Shown here: positions 61,722 through 64,000 of the stretch, piece by piece
How positions within the stretch are numbered: the stretch's first letter is position 1
Layout: each line of letters opens with the position of its first letter
NCBI GenBank assembly: GCA_033239005.1
Contig: BSQZ01000009.1
Location: forward strand, 3,218,252 to 3,282,251
DNA: 64,000 nt
Origin: Lamellibrachia satsuma
Lineage: Eukaryota > Annelida > Polychaeta > Sabellida > Siboglinidae
Reading direction: 5' to 3'
Position numbers and translations under genes: made by a program
Notes under the pieces: generated by a model
The model's input: only the letters and a program-made list of their open reading frames with translations
The model's database searches: none
What the model was told of the DNA's origin: nothing

Positions 61722-64000
61722 ACTACCCTATGTGTCATGCCAGTGGATGCAACTGTTTCTGCCGTACAATGAGCTGCTGGCCAGTGGTTCACACCTGCTT
61801 CCTGGCAGCTAGCTGGCTTGTCGCTCTTGTTTATAGGGGGATGATTAATGATGTAACTCCGTGTTTACAATGAACCTGTATCTTAGAACAATTTTACATT
61901 ATTGTCCAACTTTTCATTTAAAGGTACAAAGTCTGTTCGTTTTCTCTCGTAAGATCTTGTTAAATAGTTTACCATTATATCGACCTTGAATTCGCCTATT
62001 GTTCCAGCCCGAACTTGTGGCTCACTGAGTTGGTTCCATTAAACTATTGCCTTCCCAAAATAGGAATTCCTGAATTGGTCTGCTTGGGCTGTAGGCACGA
62101 CAAGACACCTGGCGTTATTGGTCTGCTTGGGTTGTAGGCACGACAAGACATCTGTCGTTATTGGTCTGCTTGGGTTGTAGGCACAAGACACCTGGCGTTA
62201 TTGGTCTGGTTGGGCTGTAGGCACGACAAGACACCTGGCGTTATTGGTCTGCTTGGGCTGTAGGCACGACAAGACAGCTGACGTTATTGGTCTGCCTGGG
62301 TTGTAGTCACGACAAGCCACCTGGCGTTATTGGTCTGCTTGGGCTGTAGGCACGACAATGCACCTGACGTTGTTGGTCTGGTTGGGCTGTAGGCACGACA
62401 AGACACCTGACGTTATTGGTCTGCTTGGGCTGTAGGCACGACAAGACACCTGGCGTTATTGGTCTGCTTGGGCTGTAGGCACGACAAGACACCTGGCGTT
62501 ACTGGTCTGCTTGGGCTGTAGGCACGACAAGACACCTGGCGTTATTGCTCTGCTTGGGCTGTAGGCACGACAATGCACCTGACGTTGTTGGTCTGGTTGG
62601 GCTGTAGGCACGACAAGACAGCTGACGTTATTGTTCTGCTTGGGTTGTAGGCACGACAAGACACCTGGCGTTATTGGTCTGCTTGGACTATAGGCACGAC
62701 AAGACACCTGACGTTGTTGGTCTGCTTGGGCTGTAGGCAAGACAAGACAACTGACGTTGTTGGTCTGCTTGGGCTGTAGGCACGACAAGACACCTGGCGT
62801 TACTGGTCTGCTTGGGCTGTAGGCACGACAAGACACCTGGCGTTACTGGTCTGCTTGGGCTGTAGACACGACAAGACACCTGGGTTTATTGGTCTGCTTG
62901 GGCTGTAGGCACGACAAGACACCTGGCGTTATTGGTCTGCTTGGACTGTAGGCACGGCAAGACACCTGGCGTTATTGGTTTGCTTGGGCTATAGGCACGG
63001 CAAGACACCTGACGTTATTGGTCTGCTTGGGCTGTAAACATGACAAGACATCTGGCGTTACTGGTCTGCTTGGGCTGTAGACACGACAAGACACCTGGCG
63101 TTATTGGTCTGCTTGGGCTGTAGGCACGACAAGACACCTGGCGTCATTGGTTTGTTCAACATGCAACGTAAACATGATATTCGAGCCGAAACATTCATCT
63201 GTCAAATTAGATTAAAAATATTGTTCATTAAAACACATGTCAGTGGTCAAGATGTTATAACAAATAATACTTTAAACTAGATAACATAACTACCCTATGT
63301 GTCATGCCAGTGGATGCAACTGTTTCTGCCGTACAATGAGCTGCTGGCCAGTGGTTCACACCTGCTTCCTGGCAGCTAGCTGGCTTGTCGCTCTTGTTTA
63401 TAGGGGGATGATTAATGATGTAACTCCGTGTTTACAATGAACCTGTATCTTAGAACAATTTTACATTATTGTCCAACTTTTCATTTAAAGGTACAAAGTC
63501 TGTTCGTTTTCTCTCGTAAGATCTTGTTAAATAGTTTACCATTATATCGACCTTGAATTCGCCTATTGTTCCAGCCCGAACTTGTGGCTCACTGAGTTGG
63601 TTCCATTAAACTATTGCCTTCCCAAAATAGGAATTCCTGAATTGGTCTGCTTGGGCTGTAGGCACGACAAGACACCTGGCGTTATTGGTCTGCTTGGGTT
63701 GTAGGCACGACAAGACATCTGTCGTTATTGGTCTGCTTGGGTTGTAGGCACAAGACACCTGGCGTTATTGGTCTGGTTGGGCTGTAGGCACGACAAGACA
63801 CCTGGCGTTATTGGTCTGCTTGGGCTGTAGGCACGACAAGACAGCTGACGTTATTGGTCTGCCTGGGTTGTAGTCACGACAAGCCACCTGGCGTTATTGG
63901 TCTGCTTGGGCTGTAGGCACGACAATGCACCTGACGTTGTTGGTCTGGTTGGGCTTTAGGCACGACAAGACACCTGACGTTATTGGTCTGCTTGGGCTGT
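61722..64000. repeat. 1567-bp tandem segmental duplication (second copy cut by the window end)
   Basis: 61722-62433 and 63289-64000 match base for base at an offset of 1567, with only isolated differences seen (e.g. GGGCTGTAGG/GGGCTTTAGG at 62388/63955). The unit contains a unique 340-bp leader plus the 43-bp minisatellite. Confidence 0.95.
62070..63150 (-). repeat. 43-bp minisatellite, ~25 copies (array resumes at 63637)
   Basis: The unit is GGTCTGCTTGGGCTGTAGGC then ACGACAAGACACCTGGCGTTATT. Variants include TGGTT for GCTTG, CAATGCACC for CAAGACACC and GACGTTGTT for GGCGTTATT. The array is part of the 1567-bp duplicated unit. Confidence 0.95.

Overview
This window looks like nuclear DNA from an animal, most likely a marine mollusc or other lophotrochozoan. 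It has many short exons with GT-AG introns, tRNA-derived SINEs, LINE relics, cut-and-paste transposons and an extreme load of microsatellites and minisatellites. There is no sign of bacterial organisation. The assignment to Mollusca is inference, resting on the repeat style and on a family of mollusc-like cysteine-rich secreted peptides.

Region 1 (1-12.3 kb, + strand) holds the last 16 exons, 3'UTR and poly(A) signal of DDB1, the adaptor of the CUL4 ubiquitin ligase. Its introns carry a CT-rich array, a SINE whose tRNA head has become a VNTR, a LINE relic, a second SINE and a 66-bp minisatellite. The 3'UTR carries a (CTG)n tract.

Region 2 (12.3-40 kb) is gene-poor. It contains a TTAA-flanked MITE, two inverted copies of a pogo/Tigger-like transposon (18748-21234 and 24784-26347) with shared terminal repeats, SINE copies, a LINE relic and compound microsatellites.

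Region 3 (40.4-55 kb, - strand) is the most interesting part. Two complete three-exon genes (84 and 87 aa) encode a signal peptide, a Tyr/Arg-rich linker exon and a nine-cysteine C-terminal exon. A third intact terminal exon, a decayed fourth and a candidate third signal-peptide exon lie in the same strand. All exon junctions are phase 1. The cluster has been reshaped by segmental duplication, (AT)n-bounded inversion and probable gene conversion. It reads as a small antimicrobial-peptide-like (CS-alpha-beta-like) family that I cannot match to a named family. A THAP-domain transposon is inserted near the third member.

Region 4 (49.8-64 kb) is dominated by five large minisatellites with units of 23, 39, 59, 42 and 43 bp. 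The 42-bp array is an exactly in-frame 39-copy expansion of a 14-residue motif inside the reverse transcriptase of a LINE. The window ends inside a 1567-bp near-identical tandem duplication.
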